Source: Malus domestica
Lineage: Eukaryota; Streptophyta; Magnoliopsida; Rosales; Rosaceae
Length of the DNA: 64,000 nt
Reading direction: 5' to 3'
Assembly (NCBI RefSeq): GCF_042453785.1
Contig: NC_091661.1
Coordinates: forward strand, 28,139,501-28,203,500
Shown: positions 1 to 17,402 of the stretch, in pieces
How positions within the stretch are numbered: position 1 is the first letter of the stretch
Layout of the letters: every line of letters starts with the position of its first letter
Program-made: the position numbers and the translations under genes
The notes under the pieces: generated by a model
Told to the model about the DNA's origin: nothing
Databases searched by the model: none
Seen by the model: the letters and a program-made list of their open reading frames with translations, nothing else

Positions 1-600
1 TATATTATTTCAACAGGCACAAAACTAAAAAGAAAAATTGAACACACTAACTTGTCTTTGTCAATTCCAAGTTTCTCCGTTGTTCAAGTTCAATCAGGCG
101 CTTCCACCGCAATTGATTGTACTATTCCAGGAATCTCAAATATCCAATCTTCAATAATTGTTCTTATCTTAAATTATTGTGGTTTTTAGGCTTTCACTCA
201 ATTCCAATTTTGAACGGAGGAAAGGAAGAAATCATACGGCGGCAACAGAACTTAGAATTTGATGGTCTGAGTGCCATCGTCTCCATTTACAATATTGGGC
301 ATGAAAAAAGGTTCTTGAATGTAGTATAATTTAGTCAAACTTAGATATTTTTTGGTGCATATGGTCATTTCAAGATTCTTTATTCCAAATTTCACTTGTT
401 AATTCCATAATTCATAATTATATATTAGTTAATTCGAAAATCCATTGGATTTATATAATTATATGTAGTAATTGGAAAATGGCTTTGTATGGTTTCTGAT
501 CATTCGATTAGATGGTATAAATATTTGTCTCTATGAGAATATATATATGATAACGAACTGAAGACTGAAAGTGCCGAATTAGGTTTTTTTTTTTTTTTTT
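1..600. other. AT-rich intergenic sequence
   Basis: No supported gene. The short open frames lack homology I recognise and have no coding character. A poly-T run sits at about 584-602, directly before the hAT relic. Confidence 0.5.
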
Positions 601-602
601 TT

Positions 603-795
603 GTTGCGACTGCTTCAATTGAAAGAGCTTTTTCGTTGATGAATATTTGAAGATCCACATCGTAATAGGATGAGAGTTCAATAGTTGAATGATAGTTTGG
701 TTATATACATTGAGAAATATGTATTTGATTATACTGATAATGATGTTGTAATACGACGTTTTCAAAATATGAGAACACATTGTGGACAATTATAA
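603..795 (+). pseudogene. hAT transposase C-terminal relic (dimerisation domain)
   Basis: Conceptual translation gives ATASIERAFSLMNI, then a frame break, then HRNRMRVQ, a stop, and LNDSLVIYIEKYVFDYTDND followed by VVIRRFQNMRTH, ending at a TAA at 793-795. This is the conserved hAT C-terminal dimerisation region, in which an S/T-x-E-R-x-F-S block is followed by R-x-R-M, L-x-x-x-L-x-x-Y-x-E and F-x-x-M. At least one frameshift and in-frame stops make it non-functional. The N-terminal transposase and the terminal inverted repeats were not found. The identification rests on motif order and is fairly secure at family level; the exact hAT subfamily is not. Confidence 0.7.
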
Positions 796-1876
796 ATAAA
801 GTATGATTGATTTTTTAAAGTTATTTTTTTACCTGGTCAATCATTGTAATTTCTGGCACTGCCACTACTCATACGTCCCGGAACTCTCTATTTTCCTAAA
901 TTATTGTAATAGTTTTGAAGCTTCCTTCTCCCCCTCCCCATCCCCCTCTCCTCCCCTCCCCTTAACAATAATAAAATATAAAAAAATTAAAAATTATAGA
1001 AGTTTTACTTTCTACTTAAAAAATGACTTCTCTTTAATTTATCCGCAAGAGAAACACGATCATATCACAAAGATTGTGAAGCATGCATTACACATTTTTT
1101 TAAGGTTAGATCAAAGAGTAGTGGGGCTGACGATAAAGGTGATGCAGTGCTTAAGTAAGAGTGAGATCAGGGAGAGTGCAAAGGTGGAGCTTATTGTTTG
1201 GTTTCTGCATTTGGAATGGAAGAGCCCAGAACCGATATGGACAGTGGAATAAAATCAAAAGGAAATACATAGATCAATTACAGGTCCCATGCACTTTCTG
1301 CTTCCCCTCTGCTCACTCTTATTATTCCCTTTCAGCAAGCAAGTGCGATCAAGCGTCACTAGAATTAACTAATCCTAGTAAGTGTTCATATGTATTTTAG
1401 GGTTAAGTAAGAATAATTACCCAATTTTTTAGAGTGATTCTAAAATTAGTTCCAATCTTTTAAAACGTTTTAAAAGTTAGACATTCGTTATGTTGCAGAC
1501 ACTAAATGATGATTTTACTAGTATTAAGTGATGATGTTACTAGCATTAAATGATTAGGTAAACAAATACTAAAGTTGGTCTCTACTAGTTGTTGTTTTTG
1601 GAGCTATAATTCCTCAAATTGATTCCTTTTAGGCAAGTTAAGCCATAAATTTGCTTAGCTAAACTGCGTCAATCTGAAAGATTCGAAGCTCCATAGATGA
1701 CTTGAGAGTAAAACCCCGCTTTAATAATTGTCCTCATCACCACTTAACATTAGTGAACCTTATAAATGTTTACTTTTCAAAACGTATTTATTTAGAATGT
1801 TATAAAAGGTTAGGACCAATTTGGAATCACCACTAAAAATTGGGTAGTTATCTAGACTTCATCCTATTTTTAATTT
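796..1876. other. Intergenic sequence
   Basis: No gene supported. It contains a C-rich pyrimidine tract (about 928-961) and an imperfect tandem repeat around 1500-1555 built on a TTACTAGtATTAAatGATGAT-like unit. An open frame at 803-1252 has biased composition and no recognisable domain. Confidence 0.4.
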
Positions 1877-2000
1877 GGGGTGTGATATCCACACACCCTT
1901 TTTTACTTCTCTCACACCTTTTTGGTTTTCGGCCGTCGGATCGGATGAATTAAAGAAGATCAACGGACAGAAATTAACAAGGGGTGTGTGAGAATTATTA
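1877..2000. repeat. MITE-like inverted-repeat fragment
   Basis: The segment opens with GGGGTGTGATATCCACACAC, itself partly self-complementary. It ends with AAGGGGTGTGTGAGAA, the inverse of the CTTCTCTCACACCTTTT-like inner arm. This looks like a small inverted-repeat transposon whose right terminus is degraded, because the expected closing GGATATCACACCCC is missing. No autonomous partner is visible and no target-site duplication could be assigned. Confidence 0.4.
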
Positions 2001-3516
2001 ATTTAAATGATAGAGAGAGTAATTCGAACTTGAGTGCAGCTGGAAGAGTAAACGGTTTTAGCTAGCGTGACTAAGCCTAAATATGCTGAGTGATTATATA
2101 TTTTATACAATTACAACATAATCTTTGGACTAATTAGGTAAATTAGGCATGCAATTACAAAGTCATTTTCTTGTCATGAACTTATCCTCACAACGCAACT
2201 AGAATGATACCTTGGTAAGGACCTTTTTGTTGGGCTATGCATGCGCCACTGGGTCCAAAGTTTCACATATTAAATATGTTTATCTATATATTCATAAAGA
2301 GATAGATTCGTGTCCCTGCTTTTTTTACACAAGTTTTGTGGAGCCCATTTCACAATATATTTCAACTATTCGAACCATTTATCTTTTAAAACATCATTCA
2401 TAGATCATTCTTCCAAAAAATTAGACAAATCCAAAACCATTAAGACATTATTTGTAGTGAAGAAAATAGACGAATACGGTCCTACAAATAAACCCTAAAC
2501 CTTAATCCAGCATCATTTGGTTTCAGATTTGAGTGATTTTTAGTAGATATGATCTTTGAGGGAAGATCTAAAGCATAGACCGTTTGGATCGAAATACATT
2601 ACAGAGTAGGTCCTATAAAAACTTATGTCAAAAACTGTGTAAAAAAAATAGTACCGCTAATCCGCCCCATTCATAAATTTATATGAAAAATACAGTATAT
2701 ATATATATATATTTTCCGGTTATGTAAGAGAATCACAGGACTTTCTTTCTATGCTCTTATTACAGTCTTATGTGACGGTGCATGCTCACGAAAAGTGTGG
2801 ATAACACTCCCTTTATGCAATATTTTTACATATTGAAAATGCTTCTTTTTTGGTTGATGATGGCAAGAGGTAAAAAAGTAGGTTGGTAGTATATGCATTT
2901 CTTCAAAACCAAAAGTAGGGAAATATGTCAAACATGAAAGTACAGACATGACCACCGACCGTGCTTGAAATAAAAAAAAACTGTGAATTTTTCTATGGGT
3001 TGGTAAAAGTTTTATTTTCCTATGTCTTTATGTGAGGATGGAACTGTATCAATTTTGCTATAATAGAGTAGGTTAATTTCCTCCAAATATGTGTGAAATT
3101 CGTCAAAATTAGCACTAAATTTTGTTCGCCTAAATACTTGCATTAGGGTGGAGTTTGTCCACCGCAGTTTCATCTTCGTTATGCAAAAGAATCTTGTATA
3201 TAACTAAGAATATATTCCTATATATTTTACTTGTCAAGAGTACATTCTCAGTTACAAAGTAAAATCTCTCTTACTTCAAACTCGATTGGTGTTACAAGAA
3301 TTAGGGTTTTCCAATTGGTACCTCGATAAATATAAAAATATTTGCCAAAAAAATTAAATTCGTGGTAACTATCAATTTTAATTTGTATGGTAACTATCAA
3401 TTTTAATTTGTAGGCCAATATTTAGTTGTGGCGTACACGCATGTACGTCAAGCGTGAGGCAAGTACATTTTTTGTTTTTTAATTTTTCCTAAAAGCATGG
3501 CAGCACTACTCACTAG
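2001..3516. other. Intergenic sequence and distal MYB promoter region
   Basis: No gene supported. It contains a short (TA)n run at about 2696-2712 and a perfect 26-bp tandem duplication (GGTAACTATCAATTTTAATT core) at about 3363-3414, about 170 bp upstream of the MYB start codon. Part of it may be regulatory for the MYB gene, but no specific element can be named. Confidence 0.4.
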
Positions 3517-3524
3517 TATATAAA
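3517..3524 (+). promoter_or_regulatory. TATA box of the MYB gene
   Basis: TATATAAA lies 59 bp upstream of the MYB ATG, in the expected orientation and followed by a short purine-rich leader. A start site about 30 bp downstream would leave a very short 5' UTR. Confidence 0.65.
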
Positions 3525-3582
3525 GGTGGGTGGAGCGGGGCTTTGGCTTAGGAAGTTGCCAAGTGACTAAAAGCACAAAGTG

Positions 3583-4568
3583 ATGGGCAGGCAACCTTGT
3601 TGCGACAAGCTTGGAGTGAAGAAAGGGCCATGGACTGCCGAGGAGGACAAGAAATTGGTGAATTTTCTCCTCACACATGGCCAATGTTGTTGGCGGGCCG
3701 TCCCCAAGCTTGCCGGCCTCCGCCGCTGCGGCAAGAGCTGCCGCCTCCGGTGGATTAATTACCTCCGCCCCGACTTGAAAAGAGGCCTCCTTAATGATGC
3801 TGAAGAACAACTTGTTATTGACCTGCACGCCCGCCTTGGCAATAGGTTTTGCTCTCTTTCTAAGTTTGTACTTTAATGAGCATGCGCATTCAACTGCTCA
3901 TGGGTGAATTTCTTTCTAAACTTTTTTTTTTCAAACACGACGATATACTAAACTACTTTAATCTCCAGGAAGTACTAGAACTTGACTTTCAGAGACCATG
4001 GATAATGCTATGGGTAACTAGTCTGATCTACATCTTCTTTCTAAACTTACCAGGAAGAACTGTGATTTTGTGTAGGTGGTCGAAAATTGCAGCAAGATTG
4101 CCGGGAAGAACTGACAATGAGATCAAGAATCACTGGAACACGCACATCAAGAAGAAGCTTGTCAAGATGGGGATTGATCCAATTACTCATGAGCCTCTCC
4201 ACAAACAAGTCACCACCCTACAAGAAATGCCTTGTGAAGCAAGTAATCAACCTGCAAACTCAGACATGAGTATTCAGCAGATGAATACAAACATCCCAGA
4301 ACATGGAATCAGCACCAACAGTGACGGTAACTCTACAAGTGAAAATTCCCCAAGCAATGACTCAGAGCCAGCTGAGCCAAACCCTAATTACAGTGAGGAA
4401 GAAGACCCGTTGGTGAGTTTCATATTATCCGATACATTTCTTGAGGATTTAACATGGGATTTTTCGACCTCGTCAGAATACAGCTCAGCTGATAATCCAA
4501 CGGAGGAGAATAGCTTAGCATGGTTCATGGACTGTAATGATTTTGGAGTTGAAGATTTCGAGCTTTGA
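3583..4568 (+). CDS. MYB42/85-like: R2R3-MYB transcription factor, MYB42/MYB85-like
   Basis: Two exons, 3583-3845 and 4076-4568, joined across a 230-bp GT-AG intron that splits an Arg codon in R3 ([19 protein letters not shown]). The product is 251 aa. R2 spans about residues 14-64 with the regular Trp spacing ([30 protein letters not shown]). R3 spans about 67-115 ([20 protein letters not shown] to [15 protein letters not shown]). The next block, [12 protein letters not shown], and the very C-terminus, DFGVEDFEL, match the MYB42/MYB85 branch. In Arabidopsis that branch controls secondary-wall and lignin genes in the nucleus (family knowledge). The linker is Ser/Asn-rich, and the tail is acidic with an [19 protein letters not shown] activation-type segment. 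The intron often present in R2 is absent. The ATG at 3583 gives the canonical MGRQPCCDK start. It looks intact; the exact paralogue is less certain. Confidence 0.92.
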
Positions 4569-4897
4569 TTGTATGGAAGAGAAGTGATTTTCACACATCA
4601 TTTTTCTTCTTATGCACATTATGTTGATTTTCAACCTTCTGATTGAACAGATCTAGGGTGAAAGAAAGAAAAAATTAAACATGTGTGCAGAAAAAGAAAA
4701 TAGACGTACGAAAATCATTTCCATTTGTATGAATTAATAACAAGTGGACATATTCTCTGTACATAGCCAAAGTAACAAAAAAGTGACTCCTTGTGATGGA
4801 GACCGATCTGTTTATTATTCTATATGATAAATGATGAGGCAAGGGAAACGAAGAAAATCAACAATTTGTTTAAGAAATTAGGTTATCATTGATCGTA
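4569..4897. other. MYB 3' UTR and downstream flank
   Basis: AT-rich sequence directly after the MYB stop codon, with AATTAATAACAA and AATAAC-type A-rich stretches that could serve in polyadenylation. No further gene is visible. Confidence 0.45.
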
Positions 4898-5341
4898 ATC
4901 ATTTGTTTATTCCCACTAACACTAATTCAAAAGTTTCACTCAAAAAAATAACACTAATTCAAAAGTGTGGAGGACTTTGAACACATTACCAATTCCATCC
5001 AAAATATGGGTAGTTTGGTAGGGTGTCCATTTGCTGCCAAGCCATTAACTTTTTATGGTTTGTACTTTGTAGTATGACAAATTTACAAATTCACATGACC
5101 ACAAAAGCTACCAAAAAATAAATCAAAATGACATGATTGGCCGAGGGACATACGGTCTCCGTTTGGTAGATAGTCACAAATTCAACTTACACGAATGCTA
5201 AGATGATATGTATTTGTATTTTGTTAAGTTGTGACATATTGCTAACCTAAAGAAAAACAAAACTGAAATGATTTATATATCACATTTTAGTACAATTAGT
5301 ATTGTTTTTCAAATAAAAATGTAAGGAGAGAAGGTGAAGTG
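4898..5341. repeat. Direct repeat, copy A (about 440 bp)
   Basis: Matches 6943-7424 along its whole length with small indels. Shared landmarks are TTTATTCCCACTA, CAATTCCATCCAAAAT, GGGTAGTTTGGTAGGGTGTC, ATGACATGATTGGCCGAGGG and the final GTGAAGTG. It ends exactly where the LTR-like segment beginning TGACACACC starts. Confidence 0.8.
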
Positions 5342-6810
5342 TGACACACCCTGACTTCGGATATCCACTTGAACTTCGAATTGAGTAGTGCTGGCCGACA
5401 CCATGAAGGTGACGAAACCATAAAATGTAGTGATGTGGAAAATGTGAATAAATTTAAACCTGAAGTGCCTAAATGTAAGAGTGCGGATGTGAGCGGGAAT
5501 GAACTCATTTAACACATGATGTTAGAGCATAAGTAAAGTACATTAAAGATAAAAGAGGAATTATACCGTCAGTAGTATTCCCACAACAACAGTTTGCCAG
5601 AAATCCTCGTTGACACGAAAACAAAGCCACTAAAACTTGGAGGGGCGAAAAATAAGGGTGAGTGGGCCTAAAAATAAAGTTTTATAAAAACCTTTTTTCA
5701 AACATTATAACCCCTCGCCGTAAAACAAGTATAATTTCCAAAATATACATACTACGTATAGTATAAAAATATTTACCGTAGTCTGCAATATCTGAAGAAT
5801 TCAATATGTCACAAAATTCGTAAATAGGCATATAACTTCTAGTAATCACTATATCTCGCAAAAATAAACATATCACCTTGAGTGCTCATCGACATATGCT
5901 GACACACAAGTTCATGCAAAGGTATTCTAACATGAACAGGACTGGGTGTAATAATGATTTACGCTCTAGTACTATAATCACGTGAAGACTGGTGTTATGG
6001 TATCACATACGAGTCCTAATTGCCTATAGCAATTTAGGACAGGATTGGCACCTACAATGGATCCAAAGTGAGAGTACGGTGCGATGTGAACATACACGTG
6101 AAAGACTGACCCTGACCCGTGCGAGTACTAACACCCGTGTAGCAACGATGAACAGATAACGTAAATAAAATCATACAGTGGTAAATTGATAATTCACGTC
6201 ACCATGATACTATTCATAGCCATAAATAATTAAGGCATCAATAATAATACACATACATGTGCATCTCGTAGGACGTAGCATAACTTCATAATTTCTATCA
6301 ATGCGCTAAATCTTATGAACATCACGCTAATCTAGGCGTATTGTAAAAACACTTTTTATGAAATGTATAAATGGAAACTAAGAATTATATATATATCATA
6401 TAAAAGAAAATACCCACTCACAGATACTTGTAAGGTTGATGTTGTTCGAACTAGGAAAGCTGAAGTCTCTAATAGTGATCTCACCTAAACATAATATTAG
6501 AACCCATTAGTAAAACTCCACTAAGATAATTAAATTTGAAAAAACGGAGTGCGGATTTGAAATCAGGGCGTCGAAATACGCTAAGGAGAATCCCTAACAA
6601 ATTTTGTAAAAAATCAACAAAAAAGTCAACGGTTGACCCTAAAAAGTCAACTATAACGTCCCGATGGTCAACTACATTAAAACTTTAGAATTTCACTAAA
6701 TGGATGCCAAAAATGAACTTAGGGCGTCAAAATTAGTCTAGGAGGGGTTTTTGAGAAAATTATGAAAAAATCAATTAATGATCAACAGTTAACTTTACCA
6801 GAATGTTCTA
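5342..6810 (-). mobile_element. Truncated Gypsy-type LTR (inverse orientation)
   Basis: The + strand starts TGACACACCCTGACTTCGG and soon shows AGTGCTGGCCGACACCATGA. This is the reverse complement of the right end of the LTR at 32098-34455, which reads TCGGCCAGCACGTG then GGTCGGGGCGTGTCA. Near 6620-6670 a GTCAACGGTTGACCC / AAAAGTCAACTATAACGTCC block corresponds to the GTTGACCCCCGGTCAATGTTGAC region of that LTR, again inverted. So this is a diverged LTR lying on the - strand, about 1.5 kb against 2.36 kb, probably with its start lost. No coding sequence is visible. The inner end is approximate. Confidence 0.6.
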
Positions 6811-6942
6811 AAAATATATTCTCCTTCAATCTCTAAGTGGATCCGGGTATGGTCTCGCTTATCCAGCCCGGATCAACCAGACCCGCGAATCCGGGTCCGA
6901 TCTCGCAAATCCCCTTCAATCTCTAAGGAATATTCTGTGACT
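6811..6942. repeat. Short tandem duplication next to the LTR fragment
   Basis: CCTTCAATCTCTAAG occurs at about 6824 and again at about 6913. Between them lies a GC-rich stretch in which GATCCGGGT, CCCGGATC and GAATCCGGGTC recur. It looks like a small local duplication at an old junction. Confidence 0.4.
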
Positions 6943-7424
6943 ATCATTTTTTTATTCCCACTAGCCCTAATTCAAAAGTTTCATTAAAAAAAAACACTAA
7001 TTCAAGTTTCATTAAAAAAAAGAACACTAATTCAAAAGTGTGGAGGACTTTTGAACACATCACCCAATTCCATCCAAAATGTGGGTAGTTTGGTAGGGTG
7101 TCCATTTGCTGCAAAGCCATTAACTTTTTGTGGTTTGTACTTTGTAGTATGATAAATTTACAAATTGACATGCGACATGCTCACAAACGCTACAAAAAAA
7201 ATAAATCAAAATGACATGATTGGCCGAGGGACATATGGTCTCTGTTTGGTCGATAGTCACAAATTCGACTTACGTGAATGCTAAGATGATATATATCTGT
7301 ATTTTGTTGAGCTGTGACATATTATTAACAGACAGAAAAACAAAACTAAAATGATTTATATATCACTTTTTAGTACAATTGGTATTGTTTTTCATGTAAA
7401 AATGTAAGCAGGGAAAGTGAAGTG
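6943..7424. repeat. Direct repeat, copy B (about 480 bp)
   Basis: Second copy of 4898-5341. It is slightly longer because of an internal repeat of the ACACTAATTCAA / TTTCATTAAAAAAA motif. After the shared GTGAAGTG it continues into unique sequence (AATCATGG), not into the LTR, so it represents the junction without the element. Confidence 0.8.
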
Positions 7425-7553
7425 AATCATGGTTATCCAAAGAATATATCGTACCCTACCCATTTTATATTGGCACCGAGTTGCATAAATAACAATTACA
7501 TAACACTAGAATAGAATCAAGCATTTGGTGTCAAATGGCTGGAAAAATTTTAA

Positions 7554-7748
7554 GGACTCGTTTGGAGGTATTTTTAAAATGCTGAAAATATCTTTAGTGT
7601 AAATGTTTTCAAAATCAATCCTTAGTAAAAATCCAAATTATTAATGACAAAACACTTGAAGTATTTGAAGCAAACTCGAAAATATTTTTAAAAAAAAAAA
7701 ATTTCTTATAAAAGCGTTTTTATTTAAAAAATATTTTCAAACGAGCCC
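7554..7748. mobile_element. MITE with TAA target site (Harbinger-like)
   Basis: The 195-bp element starts GGACTCGTTTGGAGGTATTT and ends with the complementary AAATATTTTCAAACGAGCCC. It is flanked on both sides by TAA (7551-7553 and 7749-7751). A 3-bp TAA/TTA duplication and GG-x-C-x-x-GTTTG termini are typical of PIF/Harbinger-derived Tourist-like MITEs. It has no coding capacity. Confidence 0.65.
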
Positions 7749-7751
7749 TAA

Positions 7752-8990
7752 TTTGCAAACGAAAGTATATTCTCGCAATAATATTTATCTCATCACAATG
7801 TGAGAATATATGTCCTAATTACACCGAGAAATCCCCTCGATGGTGGGGAATTCCAAAATAAAGCTCTGATTTCTTTATAATAAAAGTAAAGGTTTGTTTT
7901 TTTATGGTAAATTATAAGAAACTTTAACAAAAAACTTATGTTACTGTTCACTTTAACGAATAATTATATTTTTACTCTAAAAAATAAATCTTGGTACTAT
8001 TCACTTACAACACATTTTTGTTATTTTCATTAAAACTCAAGATTTTTAAACATTTTTTATTAGTTTTCCTTAAATAATATGGTGAGTAATATTCCACTCT
8101 CAACATTTTTGTTTTTTTGTTTTTTTGTTTTGGGCCAATTGATAGGCATTTTTTTTTGTTCAAAGCCAATTGATAGGCATGGAACACAAAATATTCTTCG
8201 TTTTTAACTCTTCTGTCGACTAATTATATGTTAATTTAGAACTACATAACGTTATTTTTAAGAATAAAACAAACAAAAACAGTACTACATAAAAGAAGAG
8301 GATCGACCCCTCAAATGGTAGGTATCATAAAAGTATGATTGTATAAGAGTGCGTTTGGACCCGATTTTACACCATCGGTCTGAATAATCGAGGTCGTTGA
8401 GTGAGCATGGTTCTTAACCGTCGGATGAAAAAATAGAGATATTTTTGCTAAAGGATAATATTATGGATTTTATTATAATAATTATCTTCTTGGCATCTTC
8501 TTAAACCAAATAAATAGAATGTGATTTATATCTCAAATAAAGCAATACAATTCGAATTGATTTGAGATGTCTGACGGCATTTGGAAGCTTAAAATGAATT
8601 TGATCAGAATGCATGCACGACAATAAAGATGATGGCTTTTGGTGACAATGTGAGAATGAGATGAGAAACCTAGGTAGGGTAGGTTTTTAATGCATGGTGA
8701 TGGTGTTGTCCGATTGAATACAAGACCATAAGAATTGATGATGGGATTAGGCCATATAGTCTGCATGCCGTGTGTACTGGGCTAACTATATATAAAAAAT
8801 AATTGGTGGCTATTTATTTGTTCATCTCCAAGCATGAGGATTATTTGGGGATTCGATGTGGTAACTGATAAGACTAAACACAAGGATCAAATTTGGTTGT
8901 ATTTTTGGCTAAGTTCAAAGTCTTGGGGGGAGTAAGCTTTATCTGAGGTTCAAATCAGTAGAAGAGTTCTAATAACATAGGTAGCATGTA
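7752..8990. other. Intergenic sequence
   Basis: No gene supported. A direct repeat of CCAATTGATAGGCAT occurs at about 8137 and 8166. The rest is AT-rich with no recognisable domain in any frame. Confidence 0.4.
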
Positions 8991-9740
8991 CTAGCTTATC
9001 AACCAGCGCATCCTTGTCCCTATAAATACAAGGCTACAAACAATGGAAACCCCCCTCCAATTTAACACACAAATTGCCTTGCGCAAACCCTCACTTTCGC
9101 GAAACCTCTCAACAACCTTGAGATTTTTATTTTCTTTTTCTGCCGACATATCTTCAATTGGGATAAACAATAGTGTGAAGGCAATCGATGATACCTTCAG
9201 TTTGGATAAACAGCACTATCGCCGTAGAACCAGCCGATCGCGAAACACGTTCAGTTTGGATAAATAGCACTACGTCGAGGCTGACTGGTTATCTATCCAA
9301 GTCTAGGTCGAGAAAGACTTTCGGGTCTTTATTGGCAGATGTCATCTCATTAGCCTTTTCGGTGAGGTGAGGTGTTACCATCAAGACATATATTTGTTTT
9401 GAGTATTTGTGCCCCTATACTCTGATGTCGATTTGGCATACTTATACCCTTACAAATCACTGTGATCGAATTCGGCACCGACGATTTGTGAACTTCGCAA
9501 AATTAGCAACCTTGTCTTCAAGCTCTAACCCAAAGATCAAGATGTGTTCCTTCCTCGGTCGCAGTCGCAGTCGCAAGATCGAGAAGTCAGCCACGCGCTC
9601 AACGCAACATCAACACATTTTACTCCTCGGCCGAGCTTGGCCAATGAGTTGGCACGCCCCACATCAACCAAATGACGTAGTTAGCTCATTAGTTACTCGG
9701 TCTGCGTGCCACGTAAGCTTGGTAGTTTTTAGGATCAACG
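8991..9740. repeat. LTR-like retroelement fragment (tentative)
   Basis: This is a less AT-rich block with a TATA-like CCCTATAAATACAAGGC at about 9017-9033, two direct repeats of TTCAGTTTGGATAAA (about 9198 and 9250), and alternating CGA/TCG-rich stretches. The layout resembles the R/U5 part of a plant LTR. No partner LTR, PBS or coding region was found. An ordinary promoter-bearing intergenic segment is an equally possible reading. Confidence 0.3.
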
Positions 9741-9758
9741 GAGTAATAACGAAACTAA

Positions 9759-9949
9759 AGGATCATTTGGAAGTGCATTTAAAATAATTGAAAGCATGTG
9801 TAAATATTTTTGGATTCTAAAAGCACTTAAATTGCTACTTTCAAGAAGCACCAACCGGAATTTACTTGTATTTTTACTCAAAATTGATTTCAAAAATACC
9901 CTCATCAAAAGCGTTTTTAATTATTTCAAAAACACTTCCAAACAATCCT
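9759..9949. mobile_element. MITE with about 30-bp TIRs
   Basis: The 191-bp segment starts AGGATCATTTGGAAGTGCAT. Its right end, reverse complemented, begins AGGATTGTTTGGAAGTGTTT, and the match extends to an AAATAATT core. The target-site duplication is not clear (TAA on the left, GAA on the right), so the element is old or its ends are off by a few bases. It is related in style to the TAA-flanked elements at 7554 and 10385. Confidence 0.6.
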
Positions 9950-10384
9950 GAAACAAAACATCAATGCATTACACGTGTTTTACTTTTGGATTTTATAAAC
10001 ACCAAATTATTGTATATCCCCAACAAAGCCAAAATAATGAGGGTGCTATTAACAATGATCCAAATGGGGATTCATAAAGTGAAACCCTAATTTAAAATAC
10101 ATTCCAATAAACCACTGTTAGATGCATCCCTGCCGCTAGACTTCTCAGATACAGAGGCTGATGATATCTATCGTCTTTGGGTTTACCTGTTTACATCTGT
10201 GTCGTGTTTGTTTTAGCTTACAGATTGATGAACACGTACAATAACGTAAAAATAACAATACTATAATAAAATAGCTCATACTATACATCATGATGTCAAC
10301 TTCTTCCGTAATTCAAAGTGAAAAGAACCACATGATAGGTTTTAATCTAAATCATCCAACTATCCAAGAGAACCATGAATCTAA
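9950..10384. other. Intergenic sequence
   Basis: No gene supported; AT-rich spacer between two MITEs. Ends with the TAA target-site copy of the next element (10382-10384). Confidence 0.4.
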
Positions 10385-10678
10385 GGGCTGATTTGGTATT
10401 GTTGTCCTTTGAAAAAAAGCTGCTTCTGCTGTGCTGTAAGAATAAACGACTATAAAATAAAGCTGTAAAGTGTTTGGTAAACTTTTTTGTAAAAATGCTT
10501 TTGAAAAAAAAACAGTATTATAGTGTTTGGTAAACTTTTATGTAAAACAGATGTGAAAAAAAAACCGGTTTTTCAAAGCTGGGTTTTGCAGCTTCTTGTT
10601 TTTAGCTTTTTTTCACCCAAAACTATGAGAAAAAGCTCCCAAGTTTTTTTCAAAATCACCTCGGTACCAAACCATGCC
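10385..10678. mobile_element. Harbinger-like MITE, 294 bp, TSD TAA
   Basis: Begins GGGCTGATTTGGTATT and ends GGTACCAAACCATGCC, imperfect inverted repeats. Both ends are bounded by TAA (10382-10384 and 10679-10681). Inside, AGTGTTTGGTAAAC occurs twice (about 10467 and 10520). The element lies about 350 bp downstream of the kinase stop codon and may be transcribed with its 3' UTR. Confidence 0.75.
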
Positions 10679-11030
10679 TAAGTCTGATTTTTTTACCCCG
10701 CCAATTTTGAACAGCTCGTTAATATTAGAGAAGGGTACAAAATTTTCTACTGAGAAAGATATGTACAAGAAACGCCATCACGCGATCAAGACCGAAACAT
10801 CTAAAAAACAGTACCGAAACAGTTAAGTGAGATTAACTAAGCCTGATTCAATAGCAGCCTACCTCTGCATTCAGGAAGAACAACCGCTATTCGCTGAATG
10901 GATGCCGCGCTTCCTGGACTATTCACGTTGAAGACTTCTCTCCGAAAACCCACATTTGAAGGGACAGTAAGCTTGGAGCAGTAGGCCAGTGCATAGTGAT
11001 TTGTTGAAGGGTTAAAGAAAAACTGTCTTG
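10679..11030 (-). other. Probable 3' UTR of the IRE-type kinase
   Basis: Follows the kinase stop codon at 11031-11033 (transcription runs leftward). Moderately GC-balanced with no competing gene. The last part abuts the MITE. Confidence 0.45.

Positions 11031-17402
<6,372 letters not shown>

Noticed and set aside
803..1252. 149-aa frame near the window start
   Set aside because: Biased composition over a pyrimidine tract, no domain, no splice context.
3448..3828. 126-aa frame antisense to MYB exon 1
   Set aside because: Shadow of the conserved MYB coding sequence; no homology of its own.
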